The notes beneath the pieces are model-generated. The model did no database searches. It had not been told where the DNA came from and was given only the letters and a program-made list of their open reading frames with translations. Both the position numbers and the translations under genes were made by a program. Positions 1-7,768 of a stretch of 37,638 bases of DNA are shown here, piece by piece (the first letter of the stretch is position 1; the number at the start of each line of letters is the position of its first letter). Source of the DNA: a virus; the IMG/VR virus record IMGVR_UViG_3300044699_000135, positions 1 through 37,638 of that record; one strand, written 5' to 3'.

Positions 1-872
1 GTTCAATGGGTATACCAACTCCTCCACCTAGAAAAGCTAATGGACCGCCATTAAAAGAAGGTATGGTTGCTCAAAAAGGACTGCCTACACCACAAGAGCT
101 TGGTATTCCTACGCCAACCAATAGAAAAGAATTTGCTGATTATACTAAGTTGGCTATTAAGCAAAAGAATGAAGAGCGAAGAGAAAGTATTCAAGAGAAG
201 TTATTGGCAAAAAAAGAAGCATCCAAATTTCAAGCTCAAGCAAGCAAAGAAACATTGCCTTACTACACTAAGATTCTTGATGAAGACAAAGCTGCTAAAA
301 AGATAGATCTAGATACTGCTCGCATGATTAAGCTCATAGAAAAAGGAAATCTTCCCAATCCAATTTTATACAAGATGTTGAAGGATGCTCAGGAGGATTC
401 TGGCGGAAGTAAATCGCTTGTTTCAGGGGCTGTTGGGGGATTAATAAAAGGTGGTGGGGTTGCTGGAGCTCTTGGTGGAGCCGCATTGGGGGGAGCTCTT
501 GGAGGAATTATTTCTCCTATAGCAAGCCTACTTGGCTATTATCAAAGACATACATCACCAGATACTGAAGAATTTGAGAAACTCAGTGCAAACTTTATCT
601 CGGGTGTTAAGAATGTCTTTGGAGGTAGAATTTCGAATTTCGAGCTTCAAAAATACCTCGAAAGTGTGCCACAGCTGACAAATACCGATACTGGTAAGAA
701 AGCCATTATTCGTAACATACAACTTGTTAACAAAGCCGCGCATGTTCGCGCCGATGCTATGAAGAAAGTGATAAAAGAGAATGATGGTATTCGACCGATT
801 GACCTGGCTCTCCGCGTAGAAGAGATAGCTGAACCAGAACTTGATAGGTTAGCTAAAGAATTTATTGGATAG
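1..872 (+). CDS. C-terminal part of junction-spanning virion (ejection-type) protein
   Basis: The frame is open from base 1; the Met at position 6 is probably internal. It continues in phase from the gene starting at 37194 if the two window ends are joined, giving a protein of about 438 residues. This part begins with a proline-rich linker holding repeats of the GIPTP type, then a charged helical stretch rich in Lys and Glu. A glycine/alanine-rich hydrophobic segment follows (roughly residues 135-175 of this piece: VSGAVGGLIKGGGVAGALGG), then a helical C-terminus. A hydrophobic Gly-rich segment in an otherwise soluble virion protein is typical of podovirus ejection (internal virion) proteins such as P22 gp7, gp16 and gp20. 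Position directly after the tail genes fits this. The family is inferred from context and composition, not from a recognised domain. Confidence 0.6.
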   Translation, partial: SMGIPTPPPRKANGPPLKEGMVAQKGLPTPQELGIPTPTNRKEFADYTKLAIKQKNEERRESIQEKLLAKKEASKFQAQASKETLPYYTKILDEDKAAKKIDLDTARMIKLIEKGNLPNPILYKMLKDAQEDSGGSKSLVSGAVGGLIKGGGVAGALGGAALGGALGGIISPIASLLGYYQRHTSPDTEEFEKLSANFISGVKNVFGGRISNFELQKYLESVPQLTNTDTGKKAIIRNIQLVNKAAHVRADAMKKVIKENDGIRPIDLALRVEEIAEPELDRLAKEFIG

Positions 873-874
873 AT

Positions 875-1024
875 TTAAAATAGATCATTATCTAATAATT
901 TTAAAAATATCCTTAAAAATATTCTAAATATTAGAGTCATTATTATCGCTGTAATACCACTAGCTATGAATAATGTCGCCATTCCCATTATGGGATATAG
1001 AAAAAACAGTATGGTGTTAATCAT
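875..1024 (-). CDS. 49-aa two-segment membrane protein (holin candidate)
   Basis: Short frame starting MINTILFFLYPIMGMATLFI and ending LKLLDNDLF. Two hydrophobic stretches (about residues 4-20 and 21-40) and a basic segment (RIFLRIFLK) suggest a small inner-membrane protein with two helices. Its start overlaps the stop of the upstream HNH gene by 8 bases, the usual sign of translational coupling, and it is the last gene of the minus-strand operon. No holin family is recognised. Size, topology and the lack of any other lysis gene make a holin-like or membrane accessory role possible. Function is inference only. Confidence 0.55.
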   Translation of the reverse strand: MINTILFFLYPIMGMATLFIASGITAIIMTLIFRIFLRIFLKLLDNDLF

Positions 1025-1856
1025 GAAGGTGCTTCCAAGTTTTTTTGTGTTTTATGTTATGAATAGTAACTATATGTGCACCGTATTGGGCAGCTATTGA
1101 TGTCATAGTTTTATTAGTTTTGAGTAATTCTATAATCTCTAAGACATCTTTTTCTTTTAATTTGGCTCCCGAAGCCTTTTCTCCTCTTTGTGTATTGTTT
1201 CTTCCTTTTTTTATCATATCTAGGACATTATCTGTAGGAGTTCCCAAAAATAAATGGTCTGGATTAGTGCATCTTTTATTGTCACATGTATGACATATAA
1301 ATAATCCCTTGGGTATATCGCCATTATGTATTATCCAACTACCTCTATGAGCATCAATCCTTTTATATTTACCGCCATATTGAAGGCTTCCATATGGCTT
1401 AGATGGGCAACCACTCCAATCCCAACAGCCATCTTTCCTAATTACATATTTTTCATATGATTGCTTTAATCTGTTGATTTTTTCTTCCTCGGAAGCAGTC
1501 TCCCAAAACGATGGTTTTTCTATTCCTTCCATAGATTGTCCGTAACAATCTAAAGAGCAAAATCTTTTTTGTTTATAGCCTATTGATGCTATAAACTCTT
1601 TTTCACAGATAACGCATTGCTTCAATGGTCTTTCATGCCGGAAATCAACACCTTTACATTGAAGAGAACAGTATTGTCCAGTAGCATTCTTTACTGCTTC
1701 ATAAAATTTGAATTCAGCACTACAAACTTTACAATTCCTTAATTCATGTGTTATTCGTCCAGTATCCATACATTTTTTCGAACAATATTTACGGCGTTCG
1801 AAATGTGATGGTTTCACTTTAAATATAATACTGCAGTGGGGGCATTCTTTAATCAT
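1017..1856 (-). CDS. HNH homing endonuclease with N-terminal zinc ribbons
   Basis: 279 residues. The N-terminal ~115 residues contain three Cys-pair zinc-ribbon-like units (CPHC...CSKKC, CKVC...CSLQC, CVIC...CSLDC). Next comes an HNH_3-type nuclease core with KDGCWDWSG, LFICHTCDNKRCTNPDHLFL and GTPTDNVLDMIKKGRNN. The C-terminus (about 230-279) looks like a small helix-turn-helix that would bind target DNA. It is a free-standing homing endonuclease of the kind that invades phage genomes and cuts double-stranded DNA. It is paralogous to the gene at 4496, sharing the HNH core and the C-terminal TWKH ending. It sits inside a minus-strand operon, 5 bases after the preceding gene, and ends overlapping a tiny membrane gene, so it probably inserted there. 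The family call is strong; the target site is not known. Confidence 0.88.
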   Translation of the reverse strand: MIKECPHCSIIFKVKPSHFERRKYCSKKCMDTGRITHELRNCKVCSAEFKFYEAVKNATGQYCSLQCKGVDFRHERPLKQCVICEKEFIASIGYKQKRFCSLDCYGQSMEGIEKPSFWETASEEEKINRLKQSYEKYVIRKDGCWDWSGCPSKPYGSLQYGGKYKRIDAHRGSWIIHNGDIPKGLFICHTCDNKRCTNPDHLFLGTPTDNVLDMIKKGRNNTQRGEKASGAKLKEKDVLEIIELLKTNKTMTSIAAQYGAHIVTIHNIKHKKTWKHLHD

Positions 1857-1861
1857 TGTTG

Positions 1862-2146
1862 TTATATTGACTCAATGTTTAATTTCCAAACGCGTACTGA
1901 CGGATTTCTGTATTGCTCAAAATCTATTGTTTTGAGAGCGCTAATTTTTTCATAATTTATGTTACCTAAGCGCTCTTCATAGAAGTATCTGATGCCACCA
2001 TAGACCATTGGCTCATTATATTGCAGTGCTTTGAGTTGCTCTGATAGTTCTTTTTCAGTCTTCTCAATGAGCTTTCTTTGTTGCTGGATATTATAGAGCT
2101 CTTTAGCTTTCTGTAGCCATAGTTCCGATTGAAAGTTGTTTTCCAT
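1862..2146 (-). CDS. Stand-alone YqaJ-C-like protein (exonuclease C-terminal domain)
   Basis: 94 residues: an N-terminal coiled-coil helix (ELYNIQQQRKLIEKTEKEL) followed by YGGIRYFYEERLGNINYEKI...FEQYRNPSVRVWKLN. The second half resembles the C-terminal extension often found after the nuclease domain of YqaJ/lambda-exonuclease-type phage recombinases, where a 'YGG-R-F' strand and a final 'EQYR-P--R-WK' motif recur. No nuclease domain precedes it here. It may act as a partner of a separate exonuclease or of the ERF annealing protein encoded at 13827. An AAGGAT ribosome site precedes the chosen start. The similarity is from memory of the family and is moderate. Confidence 0.5.
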   Translation of the reverse strand: MENNFQSELWLQKAKELYNIQQQRKLIEKTEKELSEQLKALQYNEPMVYGGIRYFYEERLGNINYEKISALKTIDFEQYRNPSVRVWKLNIESI

Positions 2147-2333
2147 GGTGCTTATCCTTGCTGAATGTTGTTATTTCTTGTTGTTCTTTTCCTTGTCCGG
2201 CACTGTGCCCGGCATAGCTGAAAGCGGCGCCTGGGTAGCCTTTAGGCGACGACGGATTAGGCTTCTTTTTCTTCCACTTTGGTACTGTTAATTGATCCAC
2301 AAATCGATCAAATTTACTTTTCTGTTTGTTCAT
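2103..2333 (-). CDS. Small basic protein of unknown function
   Basis: 76 residues from the start at 2333, chosen because an AGGG ribosome site lies about 8 bases upstream; an earlier in-frame ATG at 2351 lacks one. The protein is basic (FVDQLTVPKWKKKKPNPSSP) and then Gly/Ser/His-rich, with no recognisable domain. It overlaps the RHH gene upstream by 20 bases and the YqaJ-C-like gene downstream by 44 bases, which is unusually long. The real C-terminus could be shorter if there is a base error. It is expressed as part of the minus-strand operon. Confidence 0.45.
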   Translation of the reverse strand: MNKQKSKFDRFVDQLTVPKWKKKKPNPSSPKGYPGAAFSYAGHSAGQGKEQQEITTFSKDKHHGKQLSIGTMATES

Positions 2334-2487
2334 TAGCGACCCTATTGTCATGCGCTATCAGCATCTTTATTGCTACCTCTACATACTGCCTAAAATTCAT
2401 GCCTCGATTAATAGCATAAATCTTCATTTGATCGTAAAGCCGTGGATCTATATCCGCAATCAATCGTTTTCTTTTCTTGTCTTCCAT
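2314..2487 (-). CDS. Ribbon-helix-helix type DNA-binding protein
   Basis: 57 residues from 2487; an upstream in-frame ATG at 2565 exists, but the AAAGGAA ribosome site directly precedes 2487 and the promoter-like -35/-10 lies between the two. The sequence KRLIADIDPRLYDQMKIYAI followed by NRGMNFRQYVEVAIKMLI has the strand-helix-helix pattern of MetJ/Arc (RHH) regulators. It is the first gene of the minus-strand operon, next to a promoter and an inverted repeat, so an autoregulatory or operator-binding role is likely. The fold is a pattern-based call. Confidence 0.6.
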   Translation of the reverse strand: MEDKKRKRLIADIDPRLYDQMKIYAINRGMNFRQYVEVAIKMLIAHDNRVANEQTEK

Positions 2488-2512
2488 CTGTTCCTTTCTC
2501 GTACTTATTCTC

Positions 2513-2540
2513 AGCATATCAATTGGTATAAATATGTCAA
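2513..2540 (-). promoter_or_regulatory. Sigma70-like promoter for the minus-strand operon
   Basis: On the minus strand: TTGACA (2535-2540), a 16-base spacer and TATGCT (2513-2518), ending about 25 bases before the RHH gene start at 2487. The -35 is perfect and the -10 matches 4 of 6. Confidence 0.5.
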
Positions 2541-2574
2541 CACTTGTTTTCTTTCTCATTGCCATGATTAGCTA

Positions 2575-2592
2575 AGATAAATAAATTTATCT
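2575..2592. repeat. Inverted repeat AGATAAA-TAAA-TTTATCT (possible operator)
   Basis: A perfect 7-base inverted repeat with a 4-base spacer, in the divergent gap between the minus-strand RHH operon and the fibre gene at 2615. It shares a GATAA...TTATC outline with the 20-base palindrome before the portal gene. It could be an operator for the adjacent RHH protein or for another regulator. Confidence 0.4.
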
Positions 2593-2614
2593 ATCCCTTT
2601 TTAGGAGATTTTTA

Positions 2615-4420
2615 ATGGCAAGCAACTCTATTTTTAATCCACGTGCGTGTGGTCAGCTGGTACCTTCGGTTGAAGTTAACCCACTCAACATAATTGCAAA
2701 ACGTGCTCCTACTGTTCAGGATAAGGCAGTAATTGGACAAATTTGGATAAACACATTAACAGATACTGTGTATCAGCTTACTTCTTTTGATTCTGGTGAC
2801 GCCATTTGGACATCAAGTGTTGCATCTTCTGGCGGTACATTTAGTTCAGTAACAATTACTGGTGGTGCAGGTACGGTTCTTCAAGTTGATCAAGGTGACA
2901 TAGTCTCCACTTTAGGGGATTTTACTCTTACTAATGGCAATGCTTCAATCGGTGGTGATCTTGATGTAACTGGTGATGTAACAGTAACCGGTGATTTTGA
3001 CCTTACGTCTGCTGCTGCTATTTCATTTACCACTACTTCTAATACTGCTGGTGCTATTACTTTAGCTACCAATGGCGGCACTTCAGAAACAATCTTTATT
3101 CATGCAGATCAAGGAACATCAGCAACCTCTATCAACTTAGTATCTGACGCTGGTGGTATTACCCTTAATGCTACTACCAATGCTACTGATGATGCTATTA
3201 ATATATCAGCGCCTGCTGGTGGTATTGATATGGATGCTGATATGCAAATAAATATTAACTCTGGACAAGCAGCAGTTGATGCTATATTCCTCAACGCTTC
3301 TGATCCCGCTGGTGGTATTACGGTAGCAACCGGTTCTGCAGGTCTTATTATGGGGACTGATGATGGCCCTATTACCATAGAATCAGGAACTGGCGCTATT
3401 AATATTGGGACTGATGCTACTGCTAAAACGGTAACTATTGGTTCTACTACTGCATTGAGTGCTTTAGTTCTTCACACAGCCGCTTCATTTGTTCTTGATG
3501 GTGCAACGGCGACAACCTATGCCATTGGTGCATCAACAACTACGGGTACCATAGTAATTGGTGGCACAGCACAAACAGGTACCATCACGCTGGGTAGTTC
3601 TACCGGTATACAAACAATCGCTATTGGTGCAGGATCTACTGCCTCTAAAACAGTCACCATTGCTGGTGGTACTGCAGGAAATACCGTCAACGTAAATGGT
3701 GGCATTAACACCGTTGCTAACGTAACGAGTATTAATAATGCCGCTGCAGCTGCAGATTCAACGGTAAACATTCTTAATGGTATTGCCACTGCAGGTACCC
3801 AGACATTCAATCTATTTGCTAATGCTGGTCAAACAGCCGCTGGTGTAATAAATATTGGTACCGGAACTGGTGCTAATGCCGTATCTATTGGTTCTGCATC
3901 TGGCGCAAGCGCATTAACATTACGTGTTGGTACCGGTAACTTCTCTCTTAATGGAGTAGCAGGTTCTACCTATGCCATTGGTGCATCAACAACAACGGGC
4001 ACCATAACCATTGGTGGTACTGCGCAAACAGGAACCATGACCCTTGGTTCATCGTCAGGAATAAATATCGTTGCTATCGGTGCAGGAACTGGCGCAACAA
4101 CGGTTAACATTGCTGGTGGTGCTGGTAGTGCTAAAGCAGTCAATATAGCCACAGGTGCGGTCGCTAATGCTACGGTAATAGGTACAACAACAGCTGCCTC
4201 ACGATTGACATTAAACGCTCCTGCTGAAGCTAATGGTGGTGTACAGTTCACCTCTGCTGCCGGTACAGCACGAATAATGGTAGGAACTGGTGCGCCGGCT
4301 AATGGTCTAGCAATTGCCGCTGGAGACATGTTCGTCAGGTTAGATCCTGCCGGAGCAACGTCTAGGCTCTATATTGCTACCGGGGCAGGGGCCTGGACAA
4401 ACGTGACCTGCGCCGCATAG
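2615..4420 (+). CDS. Tail fibre/spike protein with repetitive beta-structure
   Basis: 601 residues. The N-terminal ~75 residues (MASNSIFNPRACGQLVPSVE, then VIGQIWINTLTDTVYQLTSF) look like a virion-attachment and capping module seen in phage tail proteins. The rest is Thr/Gly/Ala/Ile-rich with many short repeats such as TGTIVIGGTAQTGTITLGSS. The block YAIGASTTTGT-I-IGGTAQ occurs twice, around residues 303 and 453, as expected for a beta-helix or beta-roll shaft. The final ~60 residues (GTARIMVGTGAPANGLAIAA...GDMFVRLDP...RLYIATGAGAWTNVT) form a small end domain. An AGGAG site precedes the ATG. It is first in the fibre block and probably binds the host surface. Confidence 0.75.
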   Translation: MASNSIFNPRACGQLVPSVEVNPLNIIAKRAPTVQDKAVIGQIWINTLTDTVYQLTSFDSGDAIWTSSVASSGGTFSSVTITGGAGTVLQVDQGDIVSTLGDFTLTNGNASIGGDLDVTGDVTVTGDFDLTSAAAISFTTTSNTAGAITLATNGGTSETIFIHADQGTSATSINLVSDAGGITLNATTNATDDAINISAPAGGIDMDADMQININSGQAAVDAIFLNASDPAGGITVATGSAGLIMGTDDGPITIESGTGAINIGTDATAKTVTIGSTTALSALVLHTAASFVLDGATATTYAIGASTTTGTIVIGGTAQTGTITLGSSTGIQTIAIGAGSTASKTVTIAGGTAGNTVNVNGGINTVANVTSINNAAAAADSTVNILNGIATAGTQTFNLFANAGQTAAGVINIGTGTGANAVSIGSASGASALTLRVGTGNFSLNGVAGSTYAIGASTTTGTITIGGTAQTGTMTLGSSSGINIVAIGAGTGATTVNIAGGAGSAKAVNIATGAVANATVIGTTTAASRLTLNAPAEANGGVQFTSAAGTARIMVGTGAPANGLAIAAGDMFVRLDPAGATSRLYIATGAGAWTNVTCAA

Positions 4421-4495
4421 ATATAGATCACATTTGACCAAAGCTATAAATAATGGCATAGTCTTCCTTACATTAAAAAAACAATAAGGAAGACT

Positions 4496-5125
4496 ATGCT
4501 GAAAACTAAGACTTATAGCTTTGAATGTTTAGTTTGTAAGAATCCATGCGTTGCTAAAAGGTCTATTAATGCACCGGAGCCCAAATTTTGTAGTAAAAAA
4601 TGCTATCAGGCTGAGTCTCCTAAATGGCTTAAGCATAAGGAATTTAGATTGAAATCAGACCAAGAAAAGGCAGATCATTTAAATCTTTATTATGAAAAAA
4701 ATGTAATAAAAAAAGATGGTTGTTGGGATTGGAGAACAAAAGTTAGGCAAGGAGAATATCCCCGAATGAATCATGCAAGATCTGAGCCACGAATATCAAT
4801 AAATAGATATGCATGGACAGTAAATTTTGGAGAAATTCCTGAAGGATTATATGTCTGTCATAAATGTGATAACAAAAGATGCTCTAATCCCGAACATTTA
4901 TTTTTAGGAACTCATTCAGATAATACTAAAGATTTGATAGATAAGGGTAGACAAGTTCGTGGATCAACGCATGGAATGTCGAAGCTTAATGAAAATAAAG
5001 TTAGGGAGATAAGGAGATTTCTTTCGCTAGGTGTAACCATGGCACGCCTAGGAAAAGATTATGGAGTTGATTTAACAACTATAGATAAGATTAAACGTAG
5101 AATAACTTGGAAACATATTAATTAA
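4496..5125 (+). CDS. HNH homing endonuclease (second copy)
   Basis: 209 residues. One N-terminal zinc-ribbon-like pair (CLVCKNPC...FCSKKC), then the HNH_3 core KKDGCWDW...GLYVCHKCDNKRCSNPEHLF with GTHSDNTKDLIDKGRQ. The C-terminal helix-turn-helix-like part ends in ITWKHIN. It is clearly paralogous to the minus-strand gene at 1017, but lacks two of that protein's zinc units. It lies between two tail genes with only short gaps, consistent with insertion of a selfish homing gene into the fibre block. Upstream, a GGAAG stretch is repeated near 4466 and 4486. The family call is strong. Confidence 0.88.
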   Translation: MLKTKTYSFECLVCKNPCVAKRSINAPEPKFCSKKCYQAESPKWLKHKEFRLKSDQEKADHLNLYYEKNVIKKDGCWDWRTKVRQGEYPRMNHARSEPRISINRYAWTVNFGEIPEGLYVCHKCDNKRCSNPEHLFLGTHSDNTKDLIDKGRQVRGSTHGMSKLNENKVREIRRFLSLGVTMARLGKDYGVDLTTIDKIKRRITWKHIN

Positions 5126-5137
5126 AAAAGGATTTTC

Positions 5138-5347
5138 ATGAATCAATTTGCTCTACTACATTTCACCATCACTAAGAACGACCGTCTTTTTCAAGTAGTA
5201 TTACAACCTGGTACCCCATGGCCTGACCTTGAAGAGGCTTTGGAAGAGTTTAAGGCTGAGTTCTTAAAGGCTAAAAAGGAGCAGGAAGATCTCGCTGCTA
5301 AAAAACAAGAAGAAAAGCCTGTTGAAGATGACATTTTGTCCAATTAG
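5138..5347 (+). CDS. Small helical protein in the tail fibre block
   Basis: 69 residues: a short beta-like start (ALLHFTITKNDRLFQVVLQP) and an acidic/lysine-rich amphipathic helix (LEEALEEFKAEFLKAKKEQE), ending in a charged tail. No family recognised. It starts 12 bases after the HNH gene with an AAAGGA ribosome site and ends 11 bases before the next gene, so it belongs to the same transcript. The helical part could form a coiled coil. A fibre assembly role is only a guess. Confidence 0.6.
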   Translation: MNQFALLHFTITKNDRLFQVVLQPGTPWPDLEEALEEFKAEFLKAKKEQEDLAAKKQEEKPVEDDILSN

Positions 5348-5358
5348 AAAGGAATAAT

Positions 5359-5706
5359 ATGGCAAGTAATGCACAACGGGTTAAATTTGAAAATATAAGA
5401 TCTCTTGCTTTTGGATCAATTACCACTTCCTATGTTGCTGTTGGCGACCAAGTTGATAATCCGGTCCGCATGATCGCAATAGATAATCTCAGTAATGCAA
5501 ATTTATTGGTCTCATTTGATGGGGTCAATGATCATACGGTAGTACCAGCTATTAGCGGTAGGGTATTTGACTATGCATCTAACCGGGTAGGTCCTGAGGA
5601 TCGCCTCGAGCAGCCGGTTAATACGCAGGTATATGTCAAGAGAGAAGGCGGCGCGCCATCCAGCGGTAGTGTCTATGTGACGGTAATGTTCGCTTCTGGA
5701 AAATAA
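5359..5706 (+). CDS. Conserved-type small virion/tail protein
   Basis: 115 residues, predominantly beta: KFENIRSLAFGSITTSYVAV, NLLVSFDGVNDHTVVPAIS, VYVKREGGAPSSGSVYVTVM. The pattern of a short beta sandwich without signal peptide or membrane segment is common among small structural proteins next to phage tail fibres. A GAAAGGAA ribosome site precedes the ATG. The gene is 18 bases before a fibre gene, implying a common transcript. No named family is recognised, so the structural role rests on composition and neighbourhood. Confidence 0.6.
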   Translation: MASNAQRVKFENIRSLAFGSITTSYVAVGDQVDNPVRMIAIDNLSNANLLVSFDGVNDHTVVPAISGRVFDYASNRVGPEDRLEQPVNTQVYVKREGGAPSSGSVYVTVMFASGK

Positions 5707-5724
5707 TGCTTTAAAGGAGAGATA

Positions 5725-6708
5725 ATGTCACAGATTACTACCTTTTTACAGCCCAGTGGGCCAGGAAGTGGTACGGTCACTTCGGTATCTGGGGCTAATG
5801 GTATTAATATCACCGGCAACCCTTCGATAAACCCAACGGTTAACTTAGATATTCCTGTTACTATTGCCCATGGGGGAACCAATGCTATTACGTTTGCTAA
5901 CACCTTTGGCGTAGTTTATTTTGATGGTACCCGTTTGGTTGATACTGCCGTTGGTACGGCAGGCCAAATATTAACCTCAAATGGTGTTGGGGTAGCGCCT
6001 ACCTTTCAGTCGCCATCAGCTTCTTCAATCGTGCAAACAATTACGGGTAATACTGGTGGTGCTATATCCCCTACTGCGGGCAATATAAATATAGTCACCG
6101 CTAACAGCACGCCGGTATTTGCGGGATCAGGATCGACGGAGACGCTTGATTTTGGTATTAGTAACTTGGTATTAGGTTCAGATCTTCCTTCGTTGGCTGG
6201 CGGCATTTCAAACGTAGGACTTGGTAATGGTGTTCTTGATAGTCTTACCAGCTCAAGTGAAAATGTCGCTATCGGATTATTTACTCTTATCGGCTTACAA
6301 TCGGGTGATGGTAATAACACGGTGGTGGGAACAGGATCAGCAACTAATTTAGTATCTGGTTCTTATAACACTATCCTTGGCGACACAAGCGGCAATAATT
6401 ATACCACTTCAGAATCATCTAATATTATCATTGATAATACTGGCACAACTGGCGAATCAAATACTATTCGTATTGGTACCCAAGGCAGTGGTAATTCACA
6501 ACATAATAGATGCTTTGTGGCTGGTATTATTGGTGTTACGGTAGCTAGTCCTAATACGGTCGTAATTGATTCGGTTACCGGACAACTTGGTGTTGGTGCT
6601 CCTGCTGGTTCGCCAATACAGACTATTACCGGTAATACAGGCGGTGCTATCACCCCAACTGCCGGCAATATAAATTTAGTTACCGCTAACAGTACCCCAA
6701 GTTTGTAG
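5725..6708 (+). CDS. Tail fibre protein, 5' portion (frame broken at ~6695)
   Basis: 327 residues before an early stop. It contains the fibre module HGGT...AGQILTSNGVGVAPTFQ (about residues 48-92), a QTITGNTGGA...GNINIVTANSTP unit, and a head-like repeat region ending in SNTIRIGTQGSGNSQHNRCF. The last motif is common in the stalks of YadA-like and S74-chaperone fibres. The QTITGNTGGA unit then begins again and the frame stops at PSL. Adding one base near 6695 restores ...STPKFVGSGSTETLDFG, matching the first copy (STPVFAGSGSTETLDFG), and joins the next frame. The intact gene would run to 7767, about 680 residues. It is a host-recognition fibre; the break is probably an indel rather than a real end. 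Confidence 0.7.
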   Translation: MSQITTFLQPSGPGSGTVTSVSGANGINITGNPSINPTVNLDIPVTIAHGGTNAITFANTFGVVYFDGTRLVDTAVGTAGQILTSNGVGVAPTFQSPSASSIVQTITGNTGGAISPTAGNINIVTANSTPVFAGSGSTETLDFGISNLVLGSDLPSLAGGISNVGLGNGVLDSLTSSSENVAIGLFTLIGLQSGDGNNTVVGTGSATNLVSGSYNTILGDTSGNNYTTSESSNIIIDNTGTTGESNTIRIGTQGSGNSQHNRCFVAGIIGVTVASPNTVVIDSVTGQLGVGAPAGSPIQTITGNTGGAITPTAGNINLVTANSTPSL

Positions 6709-6740
6709 GATCAGGATCAACAGAGACACTTGATTTTGGC

Positions 6741-7646
6741 TTGCCCAACTTAGCATTAGGATCAGCACTTTCTGCATTGACTACGGGTACTGATAATACT
6801 GCGCTTGGCCAGTATGCTCTTGATGTTATTACCTCGGGAGTAAGTAACACCGCGGTTGGTAATAGAGCGGGTCTTTCCTTGCTGGGTGGTTCTACGAATA
6901 CAATTATTGGGGCTGAAGCTGGTCTTTCTGCGACCAGTGCAACAGGATCAACCTTTGTGGGTTATCGTGCGGGTAATCTGGTAAGTACGGGGAACTTCAA
7001 CACAGCAATAGGTTTGGATTCTATGCAATTTGCTACCAGTGGCGCTGCAAATGCCGGTAGTAATACTGCTATTGGTCATGAATCATTGAATGTTCTTACC
7101 ACAGGGGTGAATAACACTGCAGTTGGTGCGAGTGCTGGCACTGCTTTATTGACCGGTGGTTCTAATATAGCTTTAGGATTTGATGCCGCGTCTAATTATA
7201 CGGGCTCAGAATCATCTAATATTATTATTGGTAATCTTGGCACCTTAGCAGAATCTAATACCATTCGTATTGGTACTGCTGGCTCAGGATTAGCACAACA
7301 AAATAGATGTTTTATTGCAGGTATTGATGGTGTCAACGTTGGCTCTACTGCTACCGTAGTAACTGAATCAGGTACACAGCTTGGTACAGCAGTTCTTACT
7401 GCCGGTGCAAATATTACTATCACGCCTGGCGCTAATACTATTACTATTGCGGCTAATGCTACTTCCGTTGTAAGTAATTATGTTACGGTTTTATTTGCAG
7501 CATCTCCTTATACAGCACTTTCAACTGATTATTATATATCAGCAAACGTTACCGGTGGCGCAATATCAATATTGCTACCAAATGCACCAACTACTGGTCG
7601 TGTATTTGTGGTTAAGGATAAAGTAGGTCTTGCTGCAAACGAATAA
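6741..7646 (+). CDS. Tail fibre protein, 3' portion (YadA-head-like repeats)
   Basis: 301 residues that continue the gene at 5725 in another frame. They hold repeats of the NTAIG--AG---TG--NTAVG type (NTALGQYALDVITSGVSNTA, then GSNTAIGHESLNVLTTGVNN), as in the beta-roll heads of YadA-type trimeric adhesins. The NTIRIGT...QQNRCFIAGIDGVNV segment follows, then an Ig/beta-like end. The frame closes at LAANE, but an alternative frame from 7639 to 7767 reads NNITVTTVGGAVTIDGATTF...NGTSYEVF, the usual end of such fibres. A second one-base error near 7638 therefore seems likely. The first codon given (TTG) is an artefact of the break. Confidence 0.65.
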   Translation: MPNLALGSALSALTTGTDNTALGQYALDVITSGVSNTAVGNRAGLSLLGGSTNTIIGAEAGLSATSATGSTFVGYRAGNLVSTGNFNTAIGLDSMQFATSGAANAGSNTAIGHESLNVLTTGVNNTAVGASAGTALLTGGSNIALGFDAASNYTGSESSNIIIGNLGTLAESNTIRIGTAGSGLAQQNRCFIAGIDGVNVGSTATVVTESGTQLGTAVLTAGANITITPGANTITIAANATSVVSNYVTVLFAASPYTALSTDYYISANVTGGAISILLPNAPTTGRVFVVKDKVGLAANE

Positions 7647-7768
7647 TATTACGGTAACGACTGTTGGTGGTGCTGTTACTATTGATGGAGCTACAACATT
7701 TGTGATGAATACTGCTTATGAATCTGCCAATTTTATCTTCAATGGCACATCCTACGAGGTATTCTAAT

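Noticed and set aside
2890-4329. Several long open frames on the minus strand under the fibre gene at 2615
   Set aside because: They are low-complexity Val/Pro/Ala-rich antisense shadows of a repetitive Thr/Gly/Ala gene, with no ribosome sites or domains.
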